Shown: in pieces, positions 1-9,911 of the stretch
Numbering within the stretch: the first letter of the stretch is position 1
How the letters are laid out: each line of letters opens with the position of its first letter
From: an uncultured Clostridia bacterium
Lineage (GTDB): Bacteria; Bacillota; Clostridia; Christensenellales; CAG-138
Direction of reading: 5' to 3'
NCBI GenBank assembly: GCA_946411635.1
Contig: CAMKES010000001.1
Coordinates: forward strand, 277,696 to 341,695
DNA length: 64,000 nucleotides
The notes under the pieces: model-generated
What the model was told of the DNA's origin: nothing
What the model saw: only the letters and a program-made list of their open reading frames with translations
Databases searched by the model: none
Program-made: the position numbers and the translations under genes

Positions 1-972
1 CCGACCGAGGTGCGAAGCGCATCCCGGCTTTTGACGTATCATCGCGACTCGCATCAGATCGAAGACGGCGTGTTTACGGATATTCTCGACAAGCTTCGTC
101 CGACGGACGTTCTCGTCCGAAACAATACGCGCGTCATTCCTGCGCGCATCATCGGCGTGCGTGAGGAGACCGGCGGTTCGATGGAGTTTCTGCTGCTTCG
201 GCGCATGGAGGGCGACGACTGGGAATGTCTCTGCAAGCCTGCAAAGCGTGCGAAGCGCGGCCTCGTCTATCGCGTCAACGACGAGCTTTCCGTTGAGGTT
301 CTCGGCGATCTGGCGCTTGAAGGCGGCAAATGCGTCCGGCTTCTCTACGACGGCATCTTTGAGGAAGTGCTCGATCGCGCGGGGCAGATGCCGCTTCCGC
401 CGTATATCACGGAACGGCTCGCGGATCGTGAACGCTATCAGACCGTCTACTCGAAAACGCTCGGCTCCGCTGCCGCGCCGACGGCGGGTCTGCATTTCAC
501 GGATGAGCTTCTTGCGGCCATCCGGGCGAAAGGGATTCCGATCGTCGACATTCTGCTGCACGTCGGTCTCGGAACGTTCCGTCCCGTTTCCGTTGAGAAC
601 GTCGAAGAGCATCATATGCACAGCGAGCATTATGAGGTGACGGAAGAAGCGGCGGAAACGATCAACCGCGTTCGGAAGAACGGGGGACGAATCGTGTGCG
701 TCGGCACCACGACGACGCGTACGCTGGAAAGCGTGACCGATGAAAACGGCGTCGTTCACCCCGGGATCGGTGAAACGAGTATTTTTATCACGCCGGGTTA
801 TCGGTTCAAAGCGGTCGACGCGCTGATCACGAATTTTCATCTGCCCGAATCGACGCTGTTGATGCTGGTTTCCGCGCTGTGTTCGCGTGAGGAAATGCTC
901 GCGGTTTACAGGCATGCCGTTGAACAGCGATATCGCTTTTTCTCGTTCGGCGACGCAATGTTTATTGAGTAA
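1..972 (+). CDS. queA: S-adenosylmethionine:tRNA ribosyltransferase-isomerase (5' end cut by window start)
   Basis: Reading frame open from the window edge; motifs [51 protein letters not shown]; followed by tgt. Confidence 0.95.
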   Translation, partial: PTEVRSASRLLTYHRDSHQIEDGVFTDILDKLRPTDVLVRNNTRVIPARIIGVREETGGSMEFLLLRRMEGDDWECLCKPAKRAKRGLVYRVNDELSVEVLGDLALEGGKCVRLLYDGIFEEVLDRAGQMPLPPYITERLADRERYQTVYSKTLGSAAAPTAGLHFTDELLAAIRAKGIPIVDILLHVGLGTFRPVSVENVEEHHMHSEHYEVTEEAAETINRVRKNGGRIVCVGTTTTRTLESVTDENGVVHPGIGETSIFITPGYRFKAVDALITNFHLPESTLLMLVSALCSREEMLAVYRHAVEQRYRFFSFGDAMFIE

Positions 973-2096
<1,124 letters not shown>

Positions 2097-2097
<1 letters not shown>

Positions 2098-2552
2098 TGA
2101 TCGAACGCACGATCGAAACCGAATCGGATATGCTTGCGCTCGGCGAACACGTCGCGGAACGGCTCGACCGACGCGGCTTCATCGCGCTGTACGGGGATCT
2201 CGGCGCCGGAAAAAGCGTGTTCGCGCGCGGCGTTGCCCGTGCGTTCGGCATTTCTCACGTGTCCAGTCCGACGTTTACGATCGTCTGCGAATATCCGACC
2301 GATCCGAAGCTGTTCCATTTCGACGCATACCGACTCTCCGATTCGGACGAGCTGTTTGCGATCGGCTTCGACGATTATTTAAGAGAGGACGGCATGCTTC
2401 TGATGGAATGGGCGAACCGCGTTCCGGAAGCGCTTCCCGCCGATCGTCTCGACGTTACGATCGAAGGCTCCGGTATGGAGCCGCGAACCGTTGTGATCAG
2501 GCCGTGCGGAGAACGGTATGAGGAGGTTTTCCATGAAGATCCTTGCGTTTGA
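2097..2552 (+). CDS. tsaE: tRNA threonylcarbamoyladenosine biosynthesis ATPase TsaE
   Basis: Walker A GDLGAGKSVFARGVA, SSPTFTIVCEY, HFDAYRL. Confidence 0.95.
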
Positions 2553-3156
2553 AACGACCGACGCCGTCGCATCCGTTGCGCTGTATCTCGACGGAGAGGT
2601 TTTCGAGTCCGTGATCGATACCGATCGGCGCCACGCGGAATCGGTCCTGCCTGCCGCCGAAGCGCTTCTTTCGGCGCATGGATTCACGACCGCCGACATG
2701 GATGCGTTCGCTGCCGACGTCGGCCCCGGGTCTTTCACCGGCGTACGGATCGGCGTCTGTACGGCGAATGCGCTCGGCGCAGCCCACCGGAAACCGGTGA
2801 TCGCAGTCAACTCGCTTGAAACGATCGCATACCGGTTCAGAGACGTGATCCCGCACAGGGATGCGGTCTGTGCTCTGATCGACGCGCGAAACGGCAACGG
2901 CTACGGCGCAGTCTTCCGCAATTCCGATTGCGAGCCGTATGCGCAGACGGAAAGCATTCCGCCCTGCGCCTGTGTGATCGCGGAATTCGCGTCGAACCTG
3001 CCGGACGACTGTTTTCTCGTCGGCTCGGCAACCGATTTCAAGGTGCTTCCTTCGGCGGAGCACGTTGCCCGGATCGCAGCATCGCGGCAGGGGGAGAAGG
3101 AGATCGCGCCCATGTATCTGAAGCTTTCGCAGGCGGAACGGATGTGGAACGCATGA
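2533..3156 (+). CDS. tsaB: tRNA threonylcarbamoyladenosine biosynthesis protein TsaB
   Basis: Start at ATG 2533 after AGGAGG; MKILAFETTDAVASVAL, AADVGPGSFTGVRIGV. Confidence 0.95.
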   Translation: MKILAFETTDAVASVALYLDGEVFESVIDTDRRHAESVLPAAEALLSAHGFTTADMDAFAADVGPGSFTGVRIGVCTANALGAAHRKPVIAVNSLETIAYRFRDVIPHRDAVCALIDARNGNGYGAVFRNSDCEPYAQTESIPPCACVIAEFASNLPDDCFLVGSATDFKVLPSAEHVARIAASRQGEKEIAPMYLKLSQAERMWNA

Positions 3157-3668
3157 TCACCGTTCGCGCCATGAAAAAAGCCGACGTCAGAGCGGTCTAT
3201 GAAATCGAAGTCCTTTCATTTCGGACGCCGTGGTCCTATCGATCGCTTATGGGCGAGTTGAAAAATGACGTCGCGCATTACACCGTGATGGAAAAGGACG
3301 GCGAGATCATCGGATACTGCGGCATGTGGGTGCTGTTCGAGGAAGCGCACATCACGAACATCGCGATCCGTCCCGAACAGCGCGGCAGCGGATACGGAAA
3401 ACAGCTTCTGCATGCGTCGATGCGTGCGGCTGCGTCGTTCGGCGCCGAAATGATGACGCTCGAGGTCCGCGAACACAATACCGTTGCGCAAAAGATGTAC
3501 GAAGAGATGGACTTCATGCAGCAGGGGCGTCGGAAACGCTACTATACGGATACGGGAGAGGACGCTTTGCTTCTCTGGAACCGGAACATGCATGACACGA
3601 TCGAAAAAAATGCTTGCCTCGGCGAAGCATATTTGTTACAATTGGAAACGTTTTTGAAGGGGGAATAA
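3153..3668 (+). CDS. rimI: ribosomal protein S18-alanine N-acetyltransferase (GNAT family)
   Basis: ATG at 3153 overlaps the tsaB stop; acetyl-CoA motif RPEQRGSGYGKQLL; position in tsaE-tsaB-rimI run. Confidence 0.9.
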   Translation: MITVRAMKKADVRAVYEIEVLSFRTPWSYRSLMGELKNDVAHYTVMEKDGEIIGYCGMWVLFEEAHITNIAIRPEQRGSGYGKQLLHASMRAAASFGAEMMTLEVREHNTVAQKMYEEMDFMQQGRRKRYYTDTGEDALLLWNRNMHDTIEKNACLGEAYLLQLETFLKGE

Positions 3669-3671
3669 CAT

Positions 3672-4172
3672 ATGAGTCTTTACGAAACCTGGCAGCAGGT
3701 CGCGCAGTCGCAGCAGACGCGCGAAGCGTACGACGCCTTCTGGGGCACGTACTTTGAGGCGGAGAAACAGAATTACAAAAAGATCCTTGCAAATGCCGAT
3801 GCCGTTTTCAGCGGCAAGCTTTCCGACGTTGCTGCGCAGTTCGACATGGATCCCGTGACCTTCACGGGCTTTCTCGACGGTGCGAACACCAGCTTTGCGG
3901 ACGGCGAAAAGGATCTTGAATCGCTCACGGAAGACAGCGAGATCACGCTGAAATTCGACTTCGACCGCCTGTACATCAACATGCACAACGCGAAGGCGGA
4001 CTGGCTTTACAACCTGCCGGAATGGGCGAACGTTCGCACGGAAGAGCAGCGCAAAGAACTGACGAAACAGTACCGCGCCGAGAAGATTTTCGTTGCTCCG
4101 CCCACGGTCGGAAGAAACGATCCCTGCCCGTGCGGCAGCGGAAAAAAGTACAAAAAGTGCTGCGGCAAATAA
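3672..4172 (+). CDS. SEC-C motif protein
   Basis: C-terminal SecA-type zinc motif [21 protein letters not shown]. Confidence 0.8.
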   Translation: MSLYETWQQVAQSQQTREAYDAFWGTYFEAEKQNYKKILANADAVFSGKLSDVAAQFDMDPVTFTGFLDGANTSFADGEKDLESLTEDSEITLKFDFDRLYINMHNAKADWLYNLPEWANVRTEEQRKELTKQYRAEKIFVAPPTVGRNDPCPCGSGKKYKKCCGK

Positions 4173-4184
4173 TACAAAAAGTCA

Positions 4185-4213
4185 TTGACAGATTCGGATT
4201 CGTCTGTTAGAAT
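4185..4213 (+). promoter_or_regulatory. sigma-A-type promoter of the tRNA cluster
   Basis: TTGACA (4185-4190), 17-nt spacer, TAGAAT (4208-4213), 20 nt before tRNA-Arg. Confidence 0.75.
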
Positions 4214-4232
4214 ATGAATTCGGAACTGCGAT

Positions 4233-4309
4233 GCGTCTGTAGCTCAGCAGGATAGAGCAACGGCCTTCTAAGCCGTAGGTCCCGGGTTCGAATCCCTGCA
4301 GGCGCGCCA
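4233..4309 (+). tRNA. tRNA-Arg (anticodon TCT), CCA encoded
   Basis: Cloverleaf by eye: GCGTCTG/CAGGCGC acceptor, loop CTTCTAA, GGTTCGAATCC T arm. Confidence 0.95.
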
Positions 4310-4363
4310 ACGGCGCATCCCCGGGAATCGACCGGGGATGCGTATCCTTGCGAGAGCGTACGT

Positions 4364-4441
4364 GGTGGATATAGTTCAGTTGGCTAGAATGCCAGATTGT
4401 GGCTCTGGAGGTCGTGGGTTCGAGTCCCACTATCCACCCCA
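4364..4441 (+). tRNA. tRNA-His (anticodon GTG), CCA encoded
   Basis: GTGGATA/TATCCAC acceptor with extra G-1 opposite C73; anticodon loop TTGTGGC. Confidence 0.95.
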
Positions 4442-4484
4442 TTGCTCATGAGCCGGGTCTTGCGGCCCGGCTCAACGGCAACTT

Positions 4485-4559
4485 TGGGGTGTAGCCAAGC
4501 GGTAAGGCAACGGACTTTGACTCCGTCATTCGTGCGTTCAAATCGCGCCACCCCAGCCA
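4485..4559 (+). tRNA. tRNA-Gln (anticodon TTG), CCA encoded
   Basis: TGGGGTG/CACCCCA acceptor, loop containing TTTGA. Confidence 0.93.
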
Positions 4560-4560
4560 T

Positions 4561-4636
4561 GACCCGTTAGCTCAGTCGGTAGAGCACTTGACTTTTAATC
4601 AAGGTGTCCGGGGTTCGAATCCCCGACGGGTCACCA
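4561..4636 (+). tRNA. tRNA-Lys (anticodon TTT), CCA encoded
   Basis: GACCCGT/ACGGGTC acceptor, loop CTTTTAA. Confidence 0.95.
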
Positions 4637-4646
4637 TCCGTTTTAA

Positions 4647-4730
4647 GCGGACGTGGCGGAATTGGCAGACGCGCCGGATTTAGGTTCCGGTGCCATAGGC
4701 GTATGAGTTCAAATCTCTTCGTCCGCACCA
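4647..4730 (+). tRNA. tRNA-Leu (anticodon TAG), CCA encoded
   Basis: GCGGACG/CGTCCGC acceptor, loop TTTAGGT, long variable arm. Confidence 0.94.
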
Positions 4731-4733
4731 CAT

Positions 4734-4807
4734 GCAGGTATAGTGTAGCGGTAACACATTAGCCTTCCAAGCTGAGATCACGGGTTCGAGTCCCGTTACC
4801 TGCTCCA
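4734..4807 (+). tRNA. tRNA-Gly (anticodon TCC), CCA encoded
   Basis: GCAGGTA/TACCTGC acceptor, loop CTTCCAA. Confidence 0.95.
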
Positions 4808-4809
4808 TG

Positions 4810-4848
4810 TCGTCGCAAGCTTCACGTGGCTTGCGACGATATTTTTTT
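4810..4848 (+). terminator. intrinsic terminator after the tRNA cluster
   Basis: TCGTCGCAAGC / GCTTGCGACGA stem followed by a T tract. Confidence 0.88.
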
Positions 4849-4934
4849 AACGATGTATGTCCTTTCTGCGCACCGTTGCGTTTCTTCCGTTTTTATGATA
4901 TGATTCCGGAGAAGTCGTTCAAGGGGGGATCGTT

Positions 4935-5762
4935 ATGAGCATCGTGAAGAAATACGCGCACCCCATCATCATTTTTCTGATCTTCGAGATCGTCGCGGTC
5001 ACACTCTGGCTGACCAAGCACAATCTGTTTTATCTGTTGAATTTCAGCTATATCGGCATTTCGATCGCGCTCGGCGTTTTCCTTTATATCCGCAGATACA
5101 AGCATGCGCGGCGGGTCGTGCAGCTTCTGGTGGGGATTTATATGCTCGTCTATCTCGGTCTGATCTGCAACGAAAACATGCAGATCGAGGGCTTCTGGTA
5201 TTACCTGTTCACCGGCGTGTTCGAGGCGGCGACCATCCACTACGCCGTCGCCAAGATCTTCGGACCGCTGATCTTCGGACGCGGCTGGTGCGGTTATGCC
5301 TGCTGGACGGTGATGGTGCTCGATTTTCTGCCGTATAAGGTGCCGAAGGAACCGAGAAAGAAGCTCGGCTGGATCCGGTATCTCACGTTTGCCGCGTCGC
5401 TGATCTTTGTGTCTTCGCTGTTTCTTGCCCGGGTCGGGAACCTGGAACGCATCATGTTCTGGGCCTTTATCGTCGGCAACGTCGTCTATTACGCGGTCGG
5501 GATCGCGCTTGCATTCGCATTTAAGGACAACCGCGCGTTCTGCAAGTATATCTGCCCGATCACGGTATTTCTGAAGCCCATGAGTTATTTCTCCCTGTTC
5601 CGCGTGAAATGCGACAAGGAGAAGTGCGTCTCCTGCGGCAAATGCAAACGCGTCTGTCCCATGAACGTCGACGTGACCGACAATTCCCGCAAACGCGAAA
5701 ACGGAACCGAATGCATCCTGTGCATGGAATGCGTCAAAAGCTGCCCGAAAGACGCGCTGTGA
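4935..5762 (+). CDS. membrane-bound 4Fe-4S protein (NapH/polyferredoxin-like)
   Basis: Several TM segments, CGYACW motif, and two C-terminal ferredoxin motifs CVSCGKCKRVCPMN and CILCMECVKSCPKDAL. Confidence 0.85.
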   Translation: MSIVKKYAHPIIIFLIFEIVAVTLWLTKHNLFYLLNFSYIGISIALGVFLYIRRYKHARRVVQLLVGIYMLVYLGLICNENMQIEGFWYYLFTGVFEAATIHYAVAKIFGPLIFGRGWCGYACWTVMVLDFLPYKVPKEPRKKLGWIRYLTFAASLIFVSSLFLARVGNLERIMFWAFIVGNVVYYAVGIALAFAFKDNRAFCKYICPITVFLKPMSYFSLFRVKCDKEKCVSCGKCKRVCPMNVDVTDNSRKRENGTECILCMECVKSCPKDAL

Positions 5763-5900
5763 GGGGACGCGGACGTTTTTAAACGCGAGCCGAACGAATC
5801 CTATATTCTCTTTTTTTCTTCCGGCCGATGAACCATTCGGTTCTTTTTTGCGACTGGATAAGTGAAGACGTCTTAAGAACAAAGGAAAAGAGGTGAGAAC

Positions 5901-7196
5901 GTGATCGATTTTGAAACGTGCGTTTCGGACGTGATGCAGCCGCTGGAACGCTTTGTAAAGTTCCGCATCGGGAATCTGCAGGACGCGGAGGACGTTTTGC
6001 AGGAGGTCCTGGTCGCGGCGTATCGCGGCACGGAAACGCTTTCCGATGAGATCCTGTTCAAGCCCTGGATCCTCGGCATTGCGCGGAACAAGTGCAACGA
6101 TTACTTCCGCGGGAAGGCGAAGCGGATGGAGATCCCGTTGGAATCGCTTGACGAAAACGTGCTGACGACCGGCATCCACGGCGTCACGACGAGGACGGTC
6201 GTTCGGGAAACGCTGGATCTGCTCGGCGACACCGACCGGCAGATCCTGTATCTCTTCTACTTCAGGGATCTTCCGCAGGCGGAGATCGCGCGCCGGCTCG
6301 GCGTTCCGGTCGGCACGGTCAAGAGCCGTCTTTTTCACGCAAAACAGCACTTCAAAGAGCTGTATCCCTATGAATCGAAAGGAGTCGAAATGATGAAGAA
6401 CAGAAAACGCATGCCGGAATATCTTCCGGATTATCAGATCAAAGAAGCCGACGGCGAACCGTTCGCGGTTTGCTGGGAAGAACTGATGGGATGGTTTATC
6501 GTGCCGAAGCCCGGTGAATCGATCTCCTGGGCGATGTACGATTTCCCGAAGCGCAAACGCACCGAACAGTGCGATATGAAGGTCGTCGGCAAGGCGGAGG
6601 TCCACGGGATCGAAGGCGTTGAGATCGAAGCGGTCGAGTACGATCCGATGGACTGCAATCGCATCGAAGACGCGGACGTTTCCGAACGGCGTTTCGTCGC
6701 GCAGCTCACGGACACGCATTCGCGGTATCTCGCCGAAAGCCATATCGAGGACGGCGTGAAAAAGCTTTACACGTTCCTCGACGGCGACGATTTTCTTCTG
6801 AACTGGGGCTTCGGAGAGAACAACTGCGGAAACGAGACGCATATTGCGCCGAAAGGTCTTATCAAAAAGCACGGTTCCGTTGTCACCACCGCGAAACGGC
6901 CGTTTATGCTCGACGTCGTCGGCCGGTATGAAGTCACGATCAACGGGAAATCGTACGATACGATCTGCGTGATCGACGCCGGCGCAACCGGCGCATATGA
7001 AGAGGGTGTCGTTTCCGAACAGTATCTGGACCGGAACGGACGCACGATCCTGTGGAGACGGTTCAACCGCGACGACTGGATGATCGAGCGTTACAAACGT
7101 CCGTGGACGGAACTCCTTCCGGAGAACGAGCGCCTCACCGTCGACGGTGAAACGTACGTGCACTGGTATGATTGCATGACCGATTATATTCTGTAA
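5901..7196 (+). CDS. ECF RNA polymerase sigma factor with ~250-aa C-terminal extension
   Basis: Sigma region 2 (DAEDVLQEVLVAAYR), region 4 (LPQAEIARRLGVPVGTVKSRLFHAKQHFKEL), then a long domain ending ...HWYDCMTDYIL. Confidence 0.87.
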   Translation: MIDFETCVSDVMQPLERFVKFRIGNLQDAEDVLQEVLVAAYRGTETLSDEILFKPWILGIARNKCNDYFRGKAKRMEIPLESLDENVLTTGIHGVTTRTVVRETLDLLGDTDRQILYLFYFRDLPQAEIARRLGVPVGTVKSRLFHAKQHFKELYPYESKGVEMMKNRKRMPEYLPDYQIKEADGEPFAVCWEELMGWFIVPKPGESISWAMYDFPKRKRTEQCDMKVVGKAEVHGIEGVEIEAVEYDPMDCNRIEDADVSERRFVAQLTDTHSRYLAESHIEDGVKKLYTFLDGDDFLLNWGFGENNCGNETHIAPKGLIKKHGSVVTTAKRPFMLDVVGRYEVTINGKSYDTICVIDAGATGAYEEGVVSEQYLDRNGRTILWRRFNRDDWMIERYKRPWTELLPENERLTVDGETYVHWYDCMTDYIL

Positions 7197-7207
7197 GCAA
7201 AGCAATT

Positions 7208-7238
7208 AAGGATCCGTTATCCGACGGATCCTTTTTTT
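7208..7238. terminator. bidirectional terminator between convergent genes
   Basis: AAGGATCCGT TATCCG ACGGATCCTT followed by TTTTTT. Confidence 0.85.
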
Positions 7239-7647
7239 AATCGTCCTTTTCGTTATACGGCTTGTTCCATGAGCCGATTTCGATCAGATTTCCTTCCGGA
7301 TCGGCGATATAGCAGGTTCTTTGTCCCCAGGGTTCGGTTGTCGGTTCCATCACCGGCGAGGCTCCGCACGCCACGGCTTTCCGGTACGCCGCGTCAACGT
7401 CTTCAAACGTATCGACGTAAAGCGCGATCTCAAATTGCCCGTTCAAGCCGTTTGTGTATTCATATCGGCGGCTCGTCATCTTCTCGAAATCATTCCGTCC
7501 GTACAGCAGAAACAGCGTTCCGTCCTTTACGAGATATACGTTGTCCGCGTCTTCCGTCTCTTTGATATCAAATCCGAGCACGTCTCTGTAGAAGCGGATC
7601 ATCCGCGCCATATCCTTTACCAACAAACCGAATCCGTCCAGTCTCAC
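7237..7647 (-). CDS. VOC (glyoxalase/bleomycin resistance) family protein
   Basis: MARMIRFYRDVLGFDIKE and GQRTCYIADPEGNLIEIGSW. Confidence 0.9.
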   Translation of the reverse strand: MRLDGFGLLVKDMARMIRFYRDVLGFDIKETEDADNVYLVKDGTLFLLYGRNDFEKMTSRRYEYTNGLNGQFEIALYVDTFEDVDAAYRKAVACGASPVMEPTTEPWGQRTCYIADPEGNLIEIGSWNKPYNEKDD

Positions 7648-7651
7648 AGGA

Positions 7652-8464
7652 TTATTCCTCCGCTTTTATTACGCCGTTTACGGCAATCAAATGGATCTCC
7701 CCGTTCTTTGTCTGCAGTATAACCGGATCGAAAAAGCCGAGCGTTTCGATCGTTTGTTCGTCCGCCGGATTCTTCTGTGAATTGCAGATGATCACGTGCG
7801 ACGGCAGGGAAGTCGCCATCAGCGCAAAGTATTGCTCGTCGTAAACGCCGTGGTGCGGCAGCTTCAGAACGTCGCACGTCAGATTCCGCTCGCTGTAGAT
7901 CAGTTTTTTCAGTTCTTCCTCTTCCGCATCTCCCATAAACAGGTACGCTTTTCCGTCGAACAGCAGTTTCGTGATCAGCGATTGATCGTTGTCGCTTTTT
8001 CCGTCGAAGGGAACGGGAGAGACCCAGATCGAAACGTCCAGCTCGCCGTACTTCAACATCAGATCCTGCGAAAGATACGTGACTTCGGCGCTGCTTTGGC
8101 TGAGCGCCGCAAGAAGCTGCGCGTATTGCTTCGAGTCCTTTTCATACGACGGCAGGATCACGCGGCTGATCGGAACGTTTCTCACGATCGTATCCGCGCC
8201 GCCGATATGATCCTTGTCGAAATGCGTCAGGATCAGAAGATCCAGCTTCTCTACGCCGAGCTCCGAAAGCCGCAGAACGAGCTCGTCGCCGTCGCCGTTT
8301 TCTCCCGTGTCGATCATGATCGAAGCATCCGGCGCTTTGATCAGCAGCGCGTCGGCTTTTCCGACCGAGAAGGCATAGATCTCCAGCGTATGCGCGCGTT
8401 CGGAATGCGTGCAGCCGGACAAAAGAAGCAGCAATGTGAGGATGCCGATCAGGATTCGTTTCAT
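7652..8464 (-). CDS. MBL-fold hydrolase, ComEC C-terminal-like, predicted lipoprotein
   Basis: Lipobox LLLLSGC; MIDTGENGDG, LTHFDKDHIGG, LFMGDAEEE, LKLPHHGVYD. Confidence 0.88.
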   Translation of the reverse strand: MKRILIGILTLLLLLSGCTHSERAHTLEIYAFSVGKADALLIKAPDASIMIDTGENGDGDELVLRLSELGVEKLDLLILTHFDKDHIGGADTIVRNVPISRVILPSYEKDSKQYAQLLAALSQSSAEVTYLSQDLMLKYGELDVSIWVSPVPFDGKSDNDQSLITKLLFDGKAYLFMGDAEEEELKKLIYSERNLTCDVLKLPHHGVYDEQYFALMATSLPSHVIICNSQKNPADEQTIETLGFFDPVILQTKNGEIHLIAVNGVIKAEE

Positions 8465-8492
8465 AGATCCAGTATATCCTTTTTTTTTCGCG

Positions 8493-8520
8493 TTGACAAG
8501 TCCGCAAATCGTGATATAAT
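8493..8520 (+). promoter_or_regulatory. sigma-A-type promoter of the 78-aa ORF
   Basis: TTGACA (8493-8498), 16-nt spacer, TATAAT (8515-8520). Confidence 0.85.
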
Positions 8521-8527
8521 GAATATA

Positions 8528-8541
8528 CGAACAAATGTTCG
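8528..8541 (+). promoter_or_regulatory. predicted LexA (SOS) box
   Basis: CGAACAAATGTTCG, exact match to the Bacillus-type consensus CGAACRNRYGTTYG, beginning near the predicted +1. Confidence 0.85.
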
Positions 8542-8559
8542 CATTCGGAATAACGGAAG

Positions 8560-8796
8560 ATGAAAGTATACGTAGGCGTAGAAAGTTATACGGACGAGAT
8601 CGGACACATACGTCCGCACGTCGTGCATTGGCTGAACGGGCAGCGCTTCGAGATCCAGAAGGTCACCGAAGAGCGGCGCGGCGTTTGCAGCGCGTTCGGA
8701 GGGCGCGGCACGCGGTTTACGTGTCTGATCAACGGGAAGATCCGGTATCTGTATTTCGAGGGACCGAGATGGTTTGTCGACGCCGTGAAAAATTAG
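8560..8796 (+). CDS. small protein of unknown function (78 aa), predicted SOS-controlled
   Basis: ORF downstream of promoter and LexA box; MKVYVGVESYTDEIGHIRPHVVHWLNGQRFEIQKVTEERRG... Confidence 0.8.
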   Translation: MKVYVGVESYTDEIGHIRPHVVHWLNGQRFEIQKVTEERRGVCSAFGGRGTRFTCLINGKIRYLYFEGPRWFVDAVKN

Positions 8797-8858
8797 CCCG
8801 AAACAGTAGAAACCGAAAGGGAACTGTGTTATAATCTGAAAAAAAGACGGAGGTTCAT

Positions 8859-9179
8859 ATGGAACAGGAATACAGCAAAGAAAACGCAAGGGCGTATATC
8901 AAACAGCGGTTCATGGAACAGGGCGATTTTCTGATCCTGAAGGAAGAGGTCTTCGACCGCATGCTGGATCGTGTAATGGAACTGGATGAAGCATTCATGG
9001 AATCCAGCGGCGCGAACGACGGCGAATTCTACGACGACGACAAGGCGTTCGATTTTCTTTTCACGGAGATGCAGAAATCGTTTGAGGAGCAGAAGATGTA
9101 CTGCATGCGTTTCGTGGAAGACTATATGGACTACAGCGAAGGATATCTCGACAGCATCGGCGCGATCGAGTGGGATTGA
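8859..9179 (+). CDS. hypothetical acidic protein
   Basis: ORF with GGAGG upstream of ATG and coding-like composition. Confidence 0.7.
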   Translation: MEQEYSKENARAYIKQRFMEQGDFLILKEEVFDRMLDRVMELDEAFMESSGANDGEFYDDDKAFDFLFTEMQKSFEEQKMYCMRFVEDYMDYSEGYLDSIGAIEWD

Positions 9180-9194
9180 CGCGGGGACGGAACG

Positions 9195-9890
9195 TTGAAG
9201 GTTCTGTTTATCGGCAACAGTCATACGTATTTCAACGACATGCCGCATCTGTTTGCCGGGATGTGCGAACGGCTTACCGGCGAACCGACGGAGGTCACGA
9301 TGCTGGCATATTCCTACCGGACGCTTGCATGGCACTGTACGGAATACTTTTCCGTGCGGTTTGCGCTGATGTACGGGAACTATGATTACTGCGTGATCCA
9401 GCAGTTCGGGCATCCCGTTCCGCCGATCGAAGAAACCGAACCGTTTGCGGAGCGTCTGATCGCGCTGTGCAAAAAATGCGGGACAACGCCGATCCTGTAC
9501 GCGACGTGGGCGAAAAAGGACGAACCGGAAAACGCGGCGCTGATCAGCGGAATCTACCGAACGCTCGCCGAAAGATACGGGGCGCTGCTTGCGCCGATCG
9601 CGGAGCTGTACGCGCAGCTCGGAGCCGAGCATCCGGAAATCGATCTGTACTGGCACGACGGCTCCCATGCGTCGCCGAAGGGCGATTATCTGATCGCGGC
9701 GACGCTTGCGGCGATCGTATGCCGGCCGAAGGATCTTAGCGCTCTGAACGACTGCGCGATCGATTTTGACGTGCGGTTTGAAAACGGAGAGATCCCTTCC
9801 GCCGCAGAAAAAGAGGAGGACGCCGTGATCGAACTGGATCCGTGTGAAGCCGCGGTGCTGCGGCGCTGTGCGGAACGCGCAATCCTTTAA
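9195..9890 (+). CDS. SGNH/GDSL-like hydrolase
   Basis: N-terminal FIGNSHTYFNDMP and C-terminal WHDGSHASPKGDYL (DxxH). Confidence 0.75.
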   Translation: MKVLFIGNSHTYFNDMPHLFAGMCERLTGEPTEVTMLAYSYRTLAWHCTEYFSVRFALMYGNYDYCVIQQFGHPVPPIEETEPFAERLIALCKKCGTTPILYATWAKKDEPENAALISGIYRTLAERYGALLAPIAELYAQLGAEHPEIDLYWHDGSHASPKGDYLIAATLAAIVCRPKDLSALNDCAIDFDVRFENGEIPSAAEKEEDAVIELDPCEAAVLRRCAERAIL

Positions 9891-9911
9891 AAACGGAAAA
9901 CGGCGAAACGA

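Noticed and set aside
5867-5876. AAGACGTCTT palindrome upstream of the ECF gene
   Set aside because: Only 10 bp, so could easily occur by chance; no supporting context.
4893-7205. 770-aa minus-strand ORF covering the 4Fe-4S and ECF sigma genes
   Set aside because: Antisense to two genes with clear protein families; its composition fits an antisense shadow frame caused by codon bias, with no recognisable domain.
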